Origin: Penelope pileata
Lineage: Eukaryota; Chordata; Aves; Galliformes; Cracidae
Assembly: GCA_013396635.1 (NCBI GenBank)
Contig: WBMW01002283.1
Coordinates: 186,001-250,000, forward strand
Length of the DNA stretch: 64,000 nucleotides
Direction of reading: 5' to 3'
The first letter of the stretch is position 1. Each line of letters opens with the position of its first letter. The position numbers and the translations under genes are program-made. The notes beneath the pieces are model-generated. The model worked only from the letters and a program-made list of their open reading frames with translations, was not told the origin of the DNA and did not search any database. Positions 37,415-50,639 of this stretch are shown one piece after another.

Positions 37415-37755
37415 GTCATGGAATCATAGAATGGCCTGGGTTGGAAGGGACCCCAAGGATCATCAGGCTCCACCCCCCCTGCCACAGGCAGGGCCACCAA
37501 CCTCCAGATCAGGCACTAGATCAGGCTGCCCAGGGCCCCATCCAATCTGGCCTTAAACACCTCCAGGGTCGGGGCATCCACAGCCTCTCTGGGCAGCCTG
37601 TTCCAGCACCTCACCACTCTCTCAGTGAAGAAGAGATCCTTGACATCCAATCTAGACCTTCCCTCCTTCAGCTTAAAACCATCCCCCTTGTCCTGTCACT
37701 GTCTACCCTTGTAAAAAGCTGATTTCCCTCCTGTTTATAATCTGCCTTTACGTCC
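37415..37755 (-). mobile_element. CR1 3'-end fragment, minus strand
   Basis: GTCATGGAATCATAGAATGG CCTGGGTTGGAAGGGACCCC at the left edge is the reverse of the CR1 tail. It is followed by CR1 sequence through CTTGTAAAAAGCTGATTTCC. The right edge is approximate. Confidence 0.92.
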
Positions 37756-38459
37756 AAGGGCTCATCTGCCCGTGGCAGCTTCCAGCTTCACAGCCAATCA
37801 GAGTGGCCTCAAGCACTGGCTGTCCTGGCTCAGACAGCCCCACCAGAGGTGCCTGCAAGACTTTATCTTTGTGTGTTCATTCCGAGTGGTTCGGAAACTT
37901 TAAGCCTCTTCCAGAGCTGGCGTCTCTGTATCTCCCTCCTTCATAACTTTGAAAAAACAGCTCTTTGCTTTCTGGACTTCTTAGCATGAAATTTGTCATG
38001 CTTTGCGGAGAAGTTTATGGAGAGCTGGGAGATTTTAAAACAAAAAACATGCAAACAGGAAACAGCATTTAACCCACCGCTAAGCTGACCCGGTGCTGAC
38101 TCCTCAGCAATGGAATATTGGCAAGGGGCACCTATTAATCAGCTCTTGCAACAGCAAGATGGCTCCAAAACACAGCAACAGGAAGGGAACAGAACATGTG
38201 CTATGCCTAAAAGCAAAACAGCAAGCTCAGTTTGCCTGTAGCACGAAGGAGGTATCCGAATGAAATAAACTGCAGAGGCTCCAGCTACACATTTCCTGTA
38301 CAAATAAAACCAGGAATAAGCAGAAGGTGTGTATGATTAATCAGATGTTAATACATTTCGTACCCTCTCCCCCAGCCATAAACCGCTGAGAGCGGGGTGA
38401 AAGTGGAAATGTGCTTTTTGCAGTGGGAAACATACCAGGGTAACGCGACTGATTTCACA

Positions 38460-39660
38460 CAGGAAACTGCAGCCCTGAGCGCGGGGCAGCCGGAGCGCGT
38501 CCCGCTGCACCCTGCCAGCAGCACCCGTCTGTCGGGAGGGGATGGGACCTGGCAGGGGGGTGGCTCAGCCCCACTGCCACCCTGCTCCCTGCTGGCACCA
38601 CCGGGACCCACAGCAAAGGTCCTGGCAGATAGGCTGGCAAGAGGGGAACATGCACCCACTTCTGCAGTTCATTCGGGACAGCGGCATTCTCTGGGCTGTT
38701 ACCGATTTGCACTGGTTGTTTGCAGCGTAAAGGCGGGCAAGTTGAACGAGCACCAGCCAGCTCCGCTTGCACCCAGCAGACACAAGAGGTAAAACGCACG
38801 ACTTGCACAGCCCACCCCTGCAGCTGAACGGGAGCCACAAACCAGAGCAGGCAGCACGAACCGCGCCGGGACGCAGAGGGCTGAAGGCGGTCCCGCTCAG
38901 CAGCACGCGGAGATGTGCTGCGTCCCGCCCGGCCTCGCCCCTCAGCACACAGCACACACCCCTCTGCCAACACGCCGGGAAAGCACTCCTGATGCTCACA
39001 GCGCAGCTCCACAGGCGCAGCTCAGGATGGAACCTTCCCCTTCCCGAAGGGAAACACCACCGCGTGTTCTCCCGCTGAGCCTCCACCTCCCACCCGCGGG
39101 CTCGCGCTGTGCGACCGACTCCATCCCACCTTCCACCCGCACACCGCCAAAGCAGGGGCGCGGAGAGGCACTGAAATCCTCAACGTCCACCCAGGGAGCT
39201 GCGAGCAGCCCTCCCACGGCTCCCTCACAGCGATGGGGATTCCACCATCCCCAGAGGGGATCCCCTCTCCCTGGACGTGCGGCCCCGCGGGGCGCGGCCT
39301 CCCCGGCTCGGAGCGGACCGCGCCCTCACGCCGGCACCGCGGGGCTGTGGGGAGCGCCGGCCCCAGCGCGGAGACGGCTCTTACCTCGCCCGTGGCTGCG
39401 GCTCCGCTCCGGCTCAGCTCCGCGGGCGGCCGCTCAGCCAGAGCCCAGCCCCAGCGCCCGCCCCTTCCTTCACCTGCAGCCGCGGGGCGGCCCGGGGCGG
39501 GCCCGGCCTCCCGGCATCGCTCCGCTCCCTCAGAGCCGCCCCGCGAGCGCTGTGCGCGGCGTCACACAGGGAGCAGGGCCCTGCCTGCCTGCAGGACGCT
39601 GCCGCTGAGCCGGGCGGTGAGGCCCTGGCACAGCTGCCCAGGGCTGCGGTGCCCCATCCC
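38460..39660 (-). promoter_or_regulatory. SH3BP2: CpG-island promoter of SH3BP2
   Basis: Dense CpG and high GC, strongest at 39240-39600, contrast with AT-rich flanks. Read in the gene's direction it carries GC boxes (39455-39464 and 39481-39505) and an AAGGAAG Ets-like site (39465-39470) next to one of them. No TATA box was seen. The island surrounds the exon 1 donor, as expected of a TATA-less promoter. Confidence 0.75.
39385..39470 (-). other. SH3BP2: SH3BP2 non-coding exon 1 (5' end approximate)
   Basis: On the minus strand a GC-rich leader without ATG ends GGGCGAG|GTAAGAG, a near-perfect splice donor, inside the CpG island. Splicing to the exon 2 acceptor at 15240 would give a leader ending AAAG-ATG. 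The transcription start is not visible; 39470 is only an estimate, just below an Ets-like and GC-box cluster. Confidence 0.7.
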
Positions 39661-39802
39661 TGGAGGGGCTCAGGGCCAGGTGGAATGGGGCCCTGGGCAG
39701 CCTGAGCTGGTGTGGAAACCCAGCCCATGGCAGTGGGGTTGGGACTGGGTGTGCTGTAAGGTCCCCTCCAACCCAACCATGTTGTGATTCTATGATTCTA
39801 TG
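39615..39802 (+). mobile_element. CR1 3'-end fragment, plus strand, abutting the CpG island
   Basis: Runs from CGGTGAGGCCCTGGCACAGC to GTAAGGTCCCCTCCAACCCA and ends in the CR1 hallmark tail ATTCTATGATTCTATG. It lies immediately upstream of the SH3BP2 promoter. Confidence 0.93.
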
Positions 39803-42800
39803 AAATTAAAACTAGAGAAGCAAAATACACAACTCCATCACAAAGCGTTTTTGTTTTTTAAATACCCAGCAACTTCAGAATGCATTTTTTTGTCTTGTGC
39901 AAAGCAGTAGCACTGCTGTGGGCTTCACACTGCGAGGTGCGAAGCACTCTGCTTTAACTCCACTTTCTTAACAAGAATGTCATCGAAAAAGAGCACTTAG
40001 TAAAGCAATGTTCCTATCTAAAACACTGATCTTTGCATAATTCTGCAGATTTATTTGAATAAAGAGCAGCAGTTCCCTTCCTGATTACTCAGCTAGTACT
40101 TTTAGTTAGTTTTAAAGCCCTTAACCTTTACAATGGCATGAAAATGGTTTCTGTGGTCAGAAAACACAGCGGTGCGGTATTTCCCGCGAATGCCATTTAC
40201 CAGTATTTCTCTTTGCTGTTCATAAATTTTTGAGATATGAAGTAGCAAGAAGAATCAGTCAATGACTCTTCTGAACAGAGGAGAGGTGCTGCTTGGTCTG
40301 TGAAGCAGGGCTCTGTGTTTTCAGCACAACAGAGGCTACCAAAGCTGGTTAGAAACACAGTTCAGCATTGAGCCTCGATGGATTTATAGCTTTAGTATTG
40401 TGCTGTAAACGCCTGCTATTGGATTTGCAGGAGTCTGTACGCAAAGAAAAATACCACTTTAGAGGACAAGGGAGTAACTGCACTGGCAGAGCTGAAGGAA
40501 AATGAACTTTCTTAAACTTCCCCATGACAGACACCCTGGCTGCAGCAGCCCCAGCCTTTGCCCTGGCCTCGGCTTTCTGCTGACAGCTGTGCATGACAGT
40601 GGGCAGGCTGTGTACCGCGAGTGAGTCCCCTACAAAGACTGCGAGCGGGAAAGAGGTTTGTGTGCAGCACTGCCACTGATTTCAGTGTGCATCCTGTGGC
40701 AGAACACCGTGACGTGGCTGGTGGAAATGGCAACAATTGTTTTCCCGTATGACTAAATCCAGAACTTGTAGTCTCCAGAGAAGGCGGATTACCGCACTGA
40801 AGGCACTAAGCTAAAGCAGGTGTAGGGAGCCTTGTTGTGTTGGCTGAACGTGCCGGGTGATTTCACTTTATATGGTACAGCCCATGATTAGAGTGTGTGT
40901 TATTACTGGATAGCAGAGCATGTCAACGTGTGCTCTGCCAAACACATTGGAAAGGCCTATTTGATCCCCACCAAGGAAAACGCTCCCCACCCCCAAGCTG
41001 GAAGCTAAACTGACAAGCCCTTATACACACTGTGACAAGGAGGGAGGCTCTTCTCCAGCTCTCTCCTCAGCTGAGCTTTCTTTTTGTACCAGCAGAGCTC
41101 TCCCTGTGATGTAAATTGCAAGCAGCATTCCAGCTGAGAGGGCTGGAACACTTGCTTGTTCCTCCTGGAAATGCTGTGCCCAATGCCTTTCAGGATCGCA
41201 GTTGTGAAACACCAGGTAATCCTCATTATTTTATGAGCCTGCTCTTTCTCACTTGTCTCAAAGTGATGAACTCATTACTTACATTGGAAGCTTTTACTAG
41301 CTCACAACTGTGGGATACCAATGAAATTGTGCTGCTGAAACTAGGTTACTCCAATCATCGAAGCCACCCAGGTATGCTGAATCGTAATACTCTTCTGCAG
41401 TGAGGAAACAGCCCAGCTTCATTTTATCAGTGAATGTAACATTACATTCACCTAAAAAATTCATGCTCTTATCACAGAGAATGGTCAGACTAGTCTGGCA
41501 TGGCCTGCTTTGGGGAGGGAAAAGTTCTATTTTATCCCATTTACTTCTACATCCTTAATTACTTTTTCTTCAAATTTGCATATAAAATCAGATTGAAAGG
41601 ACTACAGCTATGATACTGATTTCACCTCCAGATTCCCCACCAGAGAGACTTGTCAAAAAGGTTTGTGTAGGTGTGGTTTCATCAGGTCAGAATTCTGAGG
41701 AAGATGCCGGCCACCCCTCACTGCTTTCTAGCCTGGCTTCCTCTTTTGTTCTTTCGTGTAAGTGTGCCCACAGACCCCTGGTCTATTTGTGCTAATTATC
41801 ACAGCATGCATAACTTAGCTTCACTTTTGGCAATTCTCCGTCCTGAGACATATGTACTTTTTCTGATCAGTCTTTCTGCTTCTTGCAGAATCTCTGCTTA
41901 TACCTCCTTTCCCATTTGTGGTGGCTTGCCACGCACTTCGAGCTCCATCTGGTCTGTAAGAGCTTTCCTTGATTCTTTCCTTGATTTTCCTGTGGTCACG
42001 TGGGACACAAGTTGTAATACAGCCCACTGTAGGTACCAAACCAGGCATCATCCAAAATGCAAACCTGGGTGGGAGGGCTGCTTGGGTTTTGTAATTCTGT
42101 CAGTTATTCCGTAAAACGAGTGCTAAAACACGCACAGTCTCAAGGAAAAGAAGCACTTATGTCAAATTTAAGGTACTCCTACCTTGTCTGAGAAGCATCA
42201 AAGAATTAACTAACAAAAATACAGAAAGCTGGTACTAGGATACTAACAAATTTTCCTACTTGGAGGTTGTGGACTGGGTTACCCGTTTAAACATGCAGCA
42301 CACCTGATGCTTTAAACATGCTCAGGTGTTCTTCCATCTATCGCTCTGCCCAGCATCACAGCCAGTTTTGATTTTGCTTGCTGCTGTTCCTGCTAGTTGC
42401 TGTCCCAGGCTGGGAATGCAGACTGAAATCACGAGTCCGGCTCCAGAGGCAGTATCACAAGAGGCCCTGGTGGGGCCTGCCAGGGAAGTGCAGCACACAT
42501 AAATAATAACATTTGCTCTGAGATGGATGAGGATTCTGATTGCCCTCCCCCAGAGGCATGCAGTGAGATGACAATATACTTAGTGTAAAGAAGGTACTCA
42601 TCTTTGTTAGTTAGAAGTGCCGGAGAAACATGAAAAATATTTGAATTCCAAAGATAAGAAATCTAAAAAAGAGCAAATGTTTTCTTTAACAGTATTCTCC
42701 ATTGTATTTATAGGACTCTTACCAAGCCTGTGGTAAAAATAAAGCCTCTGGTTTTGTTTTGTTTTGTTTTTCTTTTCCTTCATATTCTGACAAATACTGC

Positions 42801-45020
42801 AATTAATTTAAGCTACATAATCTATTCCAGGTCCCAACTGTATCCCACAGAGTAATTCCTAATGGATGGAGGAAGTATGCCAGAAAAAGCAGGGCTTCGT
42901 GAAGGCATTTTGCCTATTTCTGTCATGATTTCCTGCTGAAGCTTTATGGAAATAAACTCACTAATGCTTCTGCAACACATTTGGCTGACAGCTAACATGT
43001 CCCTCCTTGTCTTCAGCATAACATCTTGTTGGTGCACAGGGTGAAACTGATCTGTCTGGGGTCGTTACTGGTGCTGGCAACACAGTTTATTCCCTTTCTT
43101 ATTTGCTGCACTGCGTTTGCGATCAAATTGTATCGTTCCTCTCTACAGAAAACAGCAGTCTCTTCTGAGTGTTTTTCAGTGTGTTTGTGCTGAAGCAGCT
43201 AGAATTTGGGTTTGGCATGGGAGATGCAGGGATGTGCATTTAACCAACACGTTCCGCAGTTGGACACAGTATCAGGGAAGAAAATGAAAAGTATTTGAGA
43301 ACCATGGATTGATAAAAATTCTGAGGCAGAAATCTGTCACATACCTGACCTTTGGTGGAAATAACAACACTGTGGATAGCAGGGGTTTTCAGCCTGCGTG
43401 ATCATACTTGCTGAGGGAGGATGAAGCTATTATTGAGACCATAAAAAGGCACTTTCCCAAACTTGCCTGGTCTTATTAGCAGAAACTATGAACTTTTCCC
43501 ACATGACTTCATCTGCTAACTCATCTACAGATAAGACAAGTGTCAACCATTTGTTTTTATCCTATGTTCCAAGGGAATATTTCTTAGAACTCAGAAAGTG
43601 GTATAATTGGTTTCACTCTGAGCACATAAGCAAAAATCACAAAAAACACCAAACTTGCATACAGTGACACTGAAACTCGTCTTTAGACAAGTGCTGTTTT
43701 TTCCCTTTTGAAACTGAATAAACAAAATGTAGCTGTAGCTGCAGGGGCAGAGAATCCCAACTAACACACTGCTAAACCTCCAGCATACGATTCATGGTTT
43801 GAGTGCAGCGCGCTGTGATGTCCTCCTACTCTTTCCTACTCTTACCGAAAGCTGCACAGTAACGGAAATCATCAGAACAATTCCAGTCTGCTGTTGGTGA
43901 GTGAAATTATTTTCACGTTGTCAAAGCAAAATAACTTACACGGCTGTGAAGTTTCCAGCGGGAAATTACGACTCATGTAACAACAGCCTTTTTTGAAGGT
44001 TCATACCAAGAAGAGCAAAGGGCAAGACATTAAGCCCAGCATAAGAATACAAAAAACCTTTCAGAGCTGTTCACCTCCAGACATGCTTTTAAAGGCATGA
44101 ACACCAGAAAACCTAGTGGCTAAGGGGTTCGATATCACGTAGGAGGGTTTAGGTATGCAGTCATCATCAGAGGAATAGGAAAGCAGCATCTCTCAGGAAC
44201 AGGGCTAATTTTAGGCATAATGAAAGAGGGAGCAGCCTCAAAATCATTCTGGCACAAGGAATTGTGGAGCTCTTGTCTCTGTCTGCCCCGGGGAGACAGC
44301 TGAAGCTGCTGGTGTGGGTGGCAGCATCGCTGGGGAAACCAGGGCAGCTTCCAGCTTTCCCCTGTAACGAGACACTGAGTGTTCCTTATGCTGACACCCT
44401 TATGCTCTTTCTCAAATCTTTCTTCATATGTGGGCTATGTTTGCTCTGTTCTCCCATTGTTATCTTTAAATCTTTGTTAGACTGCACGAAGACTTTAACT
44501 CCCTTAACTGCTGCTTTGAGCTTCTTTCTGGCAAGACTCCTCACTGTAATCATCCCTCCAAACTGAGCAAAACTGTAACAGATTTTTTATTGCTTTTCTG
44601 TCCTGAAAGGGTGTAGAATCTATTAAAGCATCCTTAAAAATACTGCCATATATCCAAATGAATTAAATCATAATAATTAAAAAAAAAAAAGAAACACCAC
44701 ATTTGAAAGCAGTAATAGACCAGAATTATTGCTGAAGAGCAACTTGCAACAACTATGAAACCCAAGAGTAAGTCCTTTTGCATGCAGAGCTGGAAGGACA
44801 CCAGAGAATGTAGAGTCAATGTATGGTTACATGCAGAGAAGATAAGAGCATAGCAGAGCATTACAGAAAAGCTGACTAAATGCCTTATTTTTTTATAAGA
44901 GTTAGGGAAGTTTCCATGCAAGATCCTGTCTTCATGGGAGAGTTGTTAGAGAGTCCGTGCCAAACTGAAGGATCAGTAGAAAGGGCTCCAGATTAAATGA
45001 ACAAGATGAACAGACAGTCA
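39803..45020. other. Gene-free interval
   Basis: No recognisable exon, RNA gene or transposon. Contains a (GTTTT)4 run at 42751-42770. Open frames such as 41671-42114 plus (147 codons) have no features I recognise. Confidence 0.6.
42751..42770. repeat. (GTTTT)4 simple repeat
   Basis: Four perfect copies of GTTTT. Confidence 0.95.
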
Positions 45021-45024
45021 CCAG

Positions 45025-45900
45025 AACTGGACTGCGTTCTGCCAAGAGTTCTAAGAGAATATAGCTCAAACTATGGTGTATAACCTCTTGCTTAAAGCCA
45101 ATATTTTACCTGGGAAGTGAAAGGTAATAAATGTGATAAGTTTTTTTTTTTTTAACGGTTGAGTCAGGGATCTACAGGCTGATAGACATGACACCTGGAC
45201 TGGAATAAGTTAATAAAAACTGTACTAAAAGAATTAGGGGAGGCAGTAGAAATAATCTGTTAAGGGAGAGTCTGCACAACTCTTAGAAAGAGAAATTATG
45301 CCTCAGAAGTGAATCTGTTAAGTTCCCCAAAGAAGTCATTAAGTATGTGAAAGGGGAGATCTGGTTGATATGTGCTGTTTGAATTTCTAAAACAACCTCA
45401 GTGCAGTTACTCATCAAAAACTTTGTAGGAAGTTCAGCATCAATGGCAAAAAAAAAAATAAAAGGTTAAAAGATAGGAAAAAGAAGGTGGGAGTTAAACA
45501 GAGTTTTCACAGTGTGGGAAGGGATTTTCCTTCCTTGGTAACTGGCATGGAAACGAGGCATTTCAATACAGTCAGACATGATATGATAAAAGTACCGTAA
45601 TGTAAAGCTTATTGTGAGAAGGGAGGCAATAAAATGTGCTGATATCAAGTTGTTTGGGGTAGATAAAGATAAGTGCTGACTGCGAGGAAGGATTTAATAA
45701 TACTGAGCAATAGAGCAAGGTTAAACTCAGTGTAAATAATTGTAAAAATCTTCCTAACTTAGCACAGATAATGATCGACCCTGCGCTGATTATTACCCAT
45801 GAGGAATGAGCTCTTGGGCTGTGATGGTTCCAAAAAGCTGGTGGCTCAGCAAGAGTGCAAGAGTCAAGCTGCAAACAGAACATCAGCACTTACTGCAAGA
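45025..45900 (+). mobile_element. Ancient, decayed CR1-type LINE reverse-transcriptase remnant
   Basis: The order and wording follow CR1 ORF2 of reptiles and old avian copies. CCAAGAGTTCTAAGAGAATA corresponds to HPRVLREY; CTACAGGCTGATAGACATGA to the YRLI segment; ATGCCTCAGAAGTGAATCTG TTAAG to the CLTNLL segment; GGTTAAAAGATAGGAAAAAG to LKDRK; and 45870-45885 to an AANR-like AAGCTGCAAACAGA. Many stops and frameshifts; an insertion of T residues at about 45141-45153. Edges approximate. Confidence 0.75.
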
Positions 45901-48900
45901 GAACCAAGAACAAAGCAAAGCAAAGCATTATGCCACAGCATACAGCCACCAAGCCTCACATCTTGGAAATTATGTTCAGTGCTAGTTTCCCAATTGCAAA
46001 AAGGGTAGAGACAGGCACCACAAATGTGGTGGTTGTATGATGTAGATCTCCTTGCCTTGGGATGCTGGGGATGCTAGGAGCTCACTCAGACAGGTTCCAA
46101 GTGAGCCTGGGCAAGCCTACAGCAGCAAAACCCCTCACCGGCTGTTATCCTTCCAGAAAGTTCACTTCTTTCTAAGTACTGTAGAAAAAAATACTGAGCT
46201 AGATGAACCTTTCATGTGAGGAGTGCAAACCATCTTACAATATCATCACTGCTCTCAAAATCCATTGTATATATCGTACTGGTCATTGTGAAGGTGCTCT
46301 TCATCTGGTATTTCTGCAGCCACCTCATACACTGTACCACCAGGTTCAGTTGGTTCTTAACACCTGAGCCATATCCATTTCATCAGGCTCAATCCATTGC
46401 CTGCTCCACTCAGCATGAATTTTGCTTAGATTTTCTGCATGACCTAGATGAAGCTAGTACAAACACTAACAAGCACGGGAGAGGTAGCACCTCTGATATT
46501 TTTTTTTTTTTGGGGGGGGTATCATTTTAATATGCAGCTCCAAGTCTTAAATTAGAATTTTCTGTGAACTGAGCATTGTAACTGAATTATTGTGACACAG
46601 CAATTCTGTCAGGGTGAAAACATTCTATGTACAGAAATATAAATGTGTAGAAAATTGCCTCACCCCTCAGAAAGGTGGTGGAGAGGACAGCTACGTCTCA
46701 AAAGGGCACAGACAATGGAAGAAGAATTGAAAGCTCCTTAGAAACCAAACCTAACAACCAGAAGACCCAAAACAGTCTTGTGATTGTGGCTGCTGAAGAC
46801 ATCTGTCCAACAACTGTGCCAAGAATTCAACTAATAAGCAAAAAGCACAGCCAGAAAGGAACAAAGGAGCGTTGTCTCCTTGGGGAAGCTGGCTGGTGCT
46901 GTGCAGCATTGCTCTGGAGAGCACATACTCTGGGACAGACATAATGCAGATGACTACAAACCCCTTCTCCCCATTTTAGATTCAAGAATGCATTCCAAAT
47001 GCAGTGTTTTCGAGGCAAGTTTACACATCAAACCGTAACAGCCCTAATGAAATCATGTGAGCCTTGAACTGGGAGTAAAGGAACAAGAGACACATGAGCT
47101 GGCATTTTCTGGGACTCATCCCTTGAAGATGATGTTATCATCCATTAATGAACGTAACACTGCACAACAGATAAAATTATTTAAGCAATAAATGCAACAA
47201 ATGCCCCACATAGTCTTAAGGCAGAGACAGGTATGATATAGGATGGATCACTGTAAGGAGCACAAGAGATGCTGTAGAGCTATAGGCCACAGCCAATGCA
47301 AGGCCTACAGTCTGTGAAGCAGCACAGCTTGAAGTCAGACCACAGGAGGAACAGCAGCACTCCACTCTTCGAGGCCCACTGGGCAGCTCCACTGCAGTAT
47401 CTCTGGGTAGGCAAAAACAGCAGTCACAACACAGTCACTAGAACAACACAGCCTACAGGAAAAGAGTTTTACAGAACATTTAGCCTACTGAACCTTTGGT
47501 AAAACAAGGTAGCAGCACACAGTGCAGAATAAAATTGTCCTTGCCTGCTACTGAAAATCTGAAGGGCTCGAGCTGTTCTCGTCTCAAACAAATTTGTATA
47601 CTATCAGTGCTCATTTTGTTTCCCCATAGATTTTTTTATTACTGGTATTTCTATTCCTAGTACAATGATAAGGGAGCTTGCTTGTTTTTCCAAGCCCTAT
47701 ATTTTTTCCAAATAAAGTCAACTGCATATTTTCAGTATGATGTGAATTCTCCTTCATCTTACTTTAAATCACCAAGTGCTATGAAGCTTCTTTCCTTACT
47801 GTTTGTAAAGCAAGCTGAGGTCTTCACACAAAAGATACAATACATCCGAATGATCATCCGCTAACACTTCTCATCCTCACTCAAAGCTCAGTCTTCTTCC
47901 ATGCATACATCAGGGCAGTTGTCTGGAGACATACTGAATCATGGACAAAAAGGAGACATTTCTCCTCAGTTTCTTTTCACATAAAACTCACTGATGCCAG
48001 AAAACATTTCCAGTGCCTTTTCCTCCAGGGAAGTGGAGAAAACTTTGCCTTGATCAGATCTGATGCGTCTGTGGAAGTAGAAAACTCTGTCTCTGATGTG
48101 AAGAGAATGGTGCCTGAAAAAGTCTTTGTGGCATCTTCTTTTATTGCTGAACATCACTTTACATTAGGAATAAGGGATAGCAAAACTGAGGTGGCAGAAG
48201 CTGTTGCTTGTATTATGAGAGGGAATCATAGCATTCCAGCTTCTGCTCACACAATATTAACGTGGCTCCTCCGCATCAGGCCCTGGCTGTACACTGCTGG
48301 GTGTGCTGACACTCCCCCCTCCTGTCCTGGCTACAGCTCAGATGTTGCTGGATGAGACTGCAGGTCTTGGTGGCACAAAGGGCAGAAAACCACTGGTACA
48401 TTCTGCTTCTACAGAACATCTGACCCTATGACATCCCTGCATAGTCGAAGAGTAAACCACACAAATTACTCCCTACTGTACATTTTGATGTACAATTTAG
48501 AAATGTTAGATTTCGAGCCAAACAAAGCACAGCACTAGCCTTAGAAATAACAATTATTTTAACTGGAGTCCTTTATTGGGCACAGTGGATGAGATTCAGC
48601 TCCAGATTAAGATTCCCATATGTAAACGTCTAATATTGCTAGCTGAGTGATTTACATTTGCAGCCAATGGAACTCTAGGGCTTGATTACAGTTTTTAAAG
48701 TGCCCACAAGTAAATGGCTGATGTCATCTGAAATGCCCCACAGTATCTGTGACAGCTGCGAGCTGTGACACAGGGCCTGCACCAGCAGCCAGCTGAGAAC
48801 CCCAGGGTACCTCACTAGCCACAGCGTGCCTCTGTCGAAGCAACAGTGTCCAATCCCTGGTCAAGATTCCCAAATTGCTATGCAGCTTGTCCAAAGGCAC

Positions 48901-50494
48901 CCACGCATGTTTCATCAAATGATCACTTAGAGTTCCACTGGTTATGAAGGAAGCTTTGTTTGCAAATAAGACACTTCCGCTTAGCTACCTAAATTAAGGT
49001 GTATTAACCTGACTCCCACACAGCGGACTTAATTCAGCTGGCTACACATTTGCATTTTATGCCATTTGCAATGCCTTGAGGTATCCCAGACTTTCACACG
49101 GAGCTGTCAGGTGTGACACAGGAACCACAAGGCAGCTATGTCCCTGGGCACTGCAGAGCAGAGCCTTTTTGATGGCTCTGTGTCCATCTCAGTGCAACCA
49201 GAAGTTCCATACATCTGCGTGCTCCCTCTTCTTTCCTCCCTGCTACAAATCAATATAGTTGATACAGGAGAACCTCATCAAGCCCAGGATCTCTTTCTGT
49301 GCTGAAGATAGGATGTGCTGGCCATTTCCTCATGTGGTTGGGTTATTGGTTTTCTTTTTGTTTTATTTTCCTTCCTGTGACCTGTGAAAAAGGCTCCTCC
49401 ACTGCATCCTCCAGTGCCACGGTGGTCAGAGAGACAGAAATGAAGGTCATGTTCTCAGGGTCTGGCAGGCTCATGCAAACCCATACCCTGACCTCAAAGC
49501 TTTCTGGAGCATAAGGGGCCAAGCAGCCTCCTTGCAGACATCTTCAGCTTGTCACAGGACCAGAAAGCACACCCAGCTGCACCACATACACCTCCCTCAT
49601 AGGCATCTGTAACATATTAAATTCTGTGAACTTGAACAGAAATGTTTTCCTTACAGCCAAGGCCATACACACAGATATGGATAGTTTCAGCAAACAATTA
49701 CATGTCTTCTATGTCCCAAGTGACTCAGGTCCTGCAACCTTTTCTCCTGAGAGCACATTCATAAAGGTGTTGCTTTACAGCCTGCCAGAGATAAGGTTTT
49801 GTAACAGCTTGCCATGGGCTGTGCAGCTGTTAGGGTGTAGCAAGAGGTAGTGTTGGGCTGTACAGATCTAGGAGCATTGCTGCTTGTTGTACTTATGGAA
49901 GATGAGTGGTCTGCAGGAACAAGAGCAGCACAGGTTGCATCCATACAACATGCAGGTGGAGCCCAGCAGCACTGCCTTCTAATCCTGACTGAATCCAGAA
50001 TTATTAAATTTGCCCTAGAATGAAGTCCAGGTGCAAACTAAGATGTTTGTGCAGATGCTTAGAAATGGACTGGCACAAAATATGTTGTCAACCTCAACTT
50101 TCTCACATACATTGAGAAGAAAGACTGAAGCCTCACAGCAAGACCTTATGCACATCTACTGTCAGGTGAGCCAGGAGGCTTACCTCCCGAGAAGGTAAAC
50201 AGCGGGTGAAAATTAGATTTCAGAGAGGGAATGTAGTTCTTTCTGCTTATTTATATCATATAGTATGCCACACAGCAGTTACGGCTGATATGAGTGCAGT
50301 AAATGATGCATGAGCCATATTTTCCTTTCTGCACAAAGAACCCAATGGAAATAAGGTTACACTCAAACAATCAAAACTAGGAAGGAGATTAATTGCATGG
50401 TAAGGAGCTGTTTGTCATAACTAAGGAGAAAATAGTGTTTTGTTTTTAATTTGGAAATCTGTGCTTGAAACCTCACACAGGCAGGAGTGCTGAC
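45901..50494. other. Gene-free interval
   Basis: No recognisable gene. Contains a T13-G8 homopolymer junction at 46499-46519. The open frames at 46675-46944 and 48050-48355 (plus) were considered and have no recognised domain. Confidence 0.6.
46499..46519. repeat. T13-G8 homopolymer junction
   Basis: Thirteen T residues are directly followed by eight G residues, a place where sequencing errors are likely. Confidence 0.9.
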
Positions 50495-50572
50495 CCTGCT
50501 GCTGAGCAGAGGGGTTGGATGAGATAAACTTGTAAGGATCCTTCCAACCTCAACTACTCTATGATTCTGTGA
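50495..50572 (+). mobile_element. CR1 3'-end remnant, plus strand
   Basis: GGGGTTGGATGAGATAAACT, then GGATCCTTCCAACCTCAACT and ACTCTATGATTCTGTGA, the terminal CR1 motif. Confidence 0.88.
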
Positions 50573-50639
50573 AACTGTGAGAATTTCTAAAATATGCTGA
50601 TAACAATTTTTCAGATTTTCTTGAAGTTTGTCAAGGAGT

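Larger units (their letters stand above)
15240..39384 (-). other. SH3BP2: SH3BP2 intron 1 (about 24 kb)
   Basis: Runs from the exon 1 donor (39384-39383) to the exon 2 acceptor. It contains CR1 fragments at about 15571, 23311, 33172, 36525 and 37415, AT and poly-A tracts, and the exon-like segments listed separately. The rest (notably 15623-18900, 20320-22490, 23470-29900, 30350-33170, 33530-36520 and 37760-38450) shows no gene, RNA gene or repeat I can name. A few unrecognised open frames of 100-183 codons occur and look like chance. Confidence 0.75.

Noticed and set aside
38913..39608. 231-codon open frame on the plus strand in the CpG island
   Set aside because: Arg/Pro/Ala-rich translation is typical of GC-rich DNA that lacks AT-rich stops. 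It overlaps exon 1 and a CR1, with no domain.
48050..48355. 101-codon plus-strand frame in the desert
   Set aside because: No family recognised and no neighbouring exons or promoter.
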